Source: Rostratula benghalensis
Lineage: Eukaryota; Chordata; Aves; Charadriiformes; Rostratulidae
Length of the DNA stretch: 64,000 bases
Reading direction: 5' to 3'
Assembly: GCA_013399305.1 (NCBI GenBank)
Contig: VXAI01000091.1
Coordinates: 1,044,875 to 1,108,874 of the forward strand
The notes beneath the pieces are model-generated. The model saw only the letters and a list, made by a program, of their open reading frames with translations. It was not told the origin of the DNA and did no database searches. Made by a program: the position numbers and the translations under genes. Shown in pieces: positions 62,833 to 64,000 of this stretch; the stretch's first letter is position 1, and each line of letters starts with the position of its first letter.

Positions 62833-64000
62833 CACACTTGCTGTATGAAATAGAGGTTCTTTTCTTTTTGCTGTTTAAACTCAGATATTCACCATCATGG
62901 ACTATAAATTATACAGGAAGATTTTTTGCTAGCACAGAAATATAATCACCACAGGTAGAAGCTTTTTCCAATGGCTGCACTTCTGGACTTACCTTACTTT
63001 CTTCTTTAACATCAGTATCATTTATAGGTCTATATATTTCTTATACATTCAAGGATAAAGATAAGGAATCTAAAGATTCATGACTCTGTCAGACGGGCAC
63101 TATCTTTGCTGTGAAATAAAGAACATTAAGTTGTGATTGGTGGTTCGTATATAATATAACTATAAAAATTTTGGTCAATTGATAGGTCCTGCAGAATGAC
63201 CTTATATCAGTGGGCATCTCAATTACTGCCATAGTTGCAGGAATGGGAGAAGTTAGGACTACAAAGAGAAGAGGACTTGGAGTGGCTGTGCGTGATTCTC
63301 CAGCCATAATCACAGAAAAGACCTTGGAAGAAAAGTACACATTAGTAGCTACTAAAATATAGAGATGAAGACAAAGGGATTGAGGGAATACAGAGAACTA
63401 GCCTGAGATGTCATGCAACACAGGTAAAGATTGGTGAAAGATTTTCAGCAAGTATTTAATTCACTGCAAAAATTCTAAATTGGCCCAGTAAATACTCTTG
63501 AATTGAATTGAATTCTCTGAGTACTTGTGATGCTTTAAAAGTACATATACATTTGGAACAGATAAAGTCAAAGAAGAGAAGAAGGAAGAAGCAAGGGATT
63601 TACTTTGTCGTCTGCACTTTGCCTTAGCAGAATGGATACAAACTTAGATTACCAGAGGGTAGATTTTTCTTCCATATATTGCCTTCTTAGAACAATCCAA
63701 TAAATCTGGCAGGATACTGGTAAAGAGAAAATGAGAACGATTTTATAGTCTAGGGGTTAATACACCACAAGGAGAGCTCTAGCTCATAATCCAGAAAAAT
63801 ATCTTAAAATGTAATGCTTAATGGAGTTCTGTCACTAGAGAATGCTTTCTAGCACCATCAGAGAGATTTTTCCAAACTGCAAAGTCCATCAGACAAAAGG
63901 TTGATACCCTGGCTTTGGGACAGGGAAATACCCACGCAGGCTGTTTGAGGACCATGTGTCACTTTGCTTCTGTTTCTTAACTATACTCAAGAGACAACTG
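62833..64000. other. Non-coding stretch to window end
   Basis: Short frames only. No repeat family or RNA gene recognised. Confidence 0.6.

Noticed and set aside
1..64000. Endogenous retrovirus or other viral insertions
   Set aside because: No paired LTRs, primer-binding-site context or viral gene order seen; the reverse-transcriptase similarity is all of CR1 type.
1..64000. CRISPR arrays, operons, ribosome-binding sites, bacterial terminators
   Set aside because: The window is vertebrate nuclear DNA; none of these structures is present.

Overview
The window reads as vertebrate nuclear DNA, almost certainly from a bird. It is AT-rich and CpG-poor, and it carries several CR1 LINE copies. One of these has the short 8-bp-type repeat at its 3' end that is characteristic of avian CR1. 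Older sauropsid/amniote repeat relics are also present. There is no bacterial-style gene organisation. Nearly every open reading frame is short and has the length expected by chance. I recognise no complete or partial host protein-coding gene, so the window looks like intergenic sequence or the inside of a very large intron.

Layout. 1-18.5 kb is unannotated AT-rich sequence with simple repeats, one somewhat GC-richer patch (about 7.9-8.4 kb) and an old CR1/L3-like relic near 15.1 kb. At 18.6-18.85 kb an ancient amniote repeat fragment lies just upstream of a CR1 3' end. A CR1 copy on the minus strand (22.13-22.72 kb) keeps an open C-terminal ORF2 segment. A relic near 25.1 kb and a 5S-rRNA-like fragment near 28.0 kb follow. 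A plus-strand, heavily deleted CR1 ORF2 fragment spans about 30.57-31.66 kb and accounts for a misleading 192-codon ORF. A 5'-truncated plus-strand CR1 (36.60-37.65 kb) runs directly into a 500-base assembly gap (37646-38145). A short CR1 3' end lies at 39.04-39.13 kb and a longer minus-strand CR1 at 41.05-41.71 kb. From 42 to 64 kb there is mainly unannotated sequence, with repeats at 47.6, 57.2 and 62.8 kb and a 140-base homopurine (GGAA)n tract at 61.7 kb containing a single N.

The most gene-like signal is a possible minus-strand terminal exon at 44931-45068. It has a good splice acceptor, 45 codons and one hydrophobic segment. A handful of weaker exon-like segments are listed as hypotheses only. 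Nothing supports a new multi-gene system. What deserves a second look is this candidate exon or micropeptide, the palindromic ancient repeats, the 5S-like fragment, a perfect 22-bp palindrome at 40000-40021, and the gap and N positions, which fall inside repeats.
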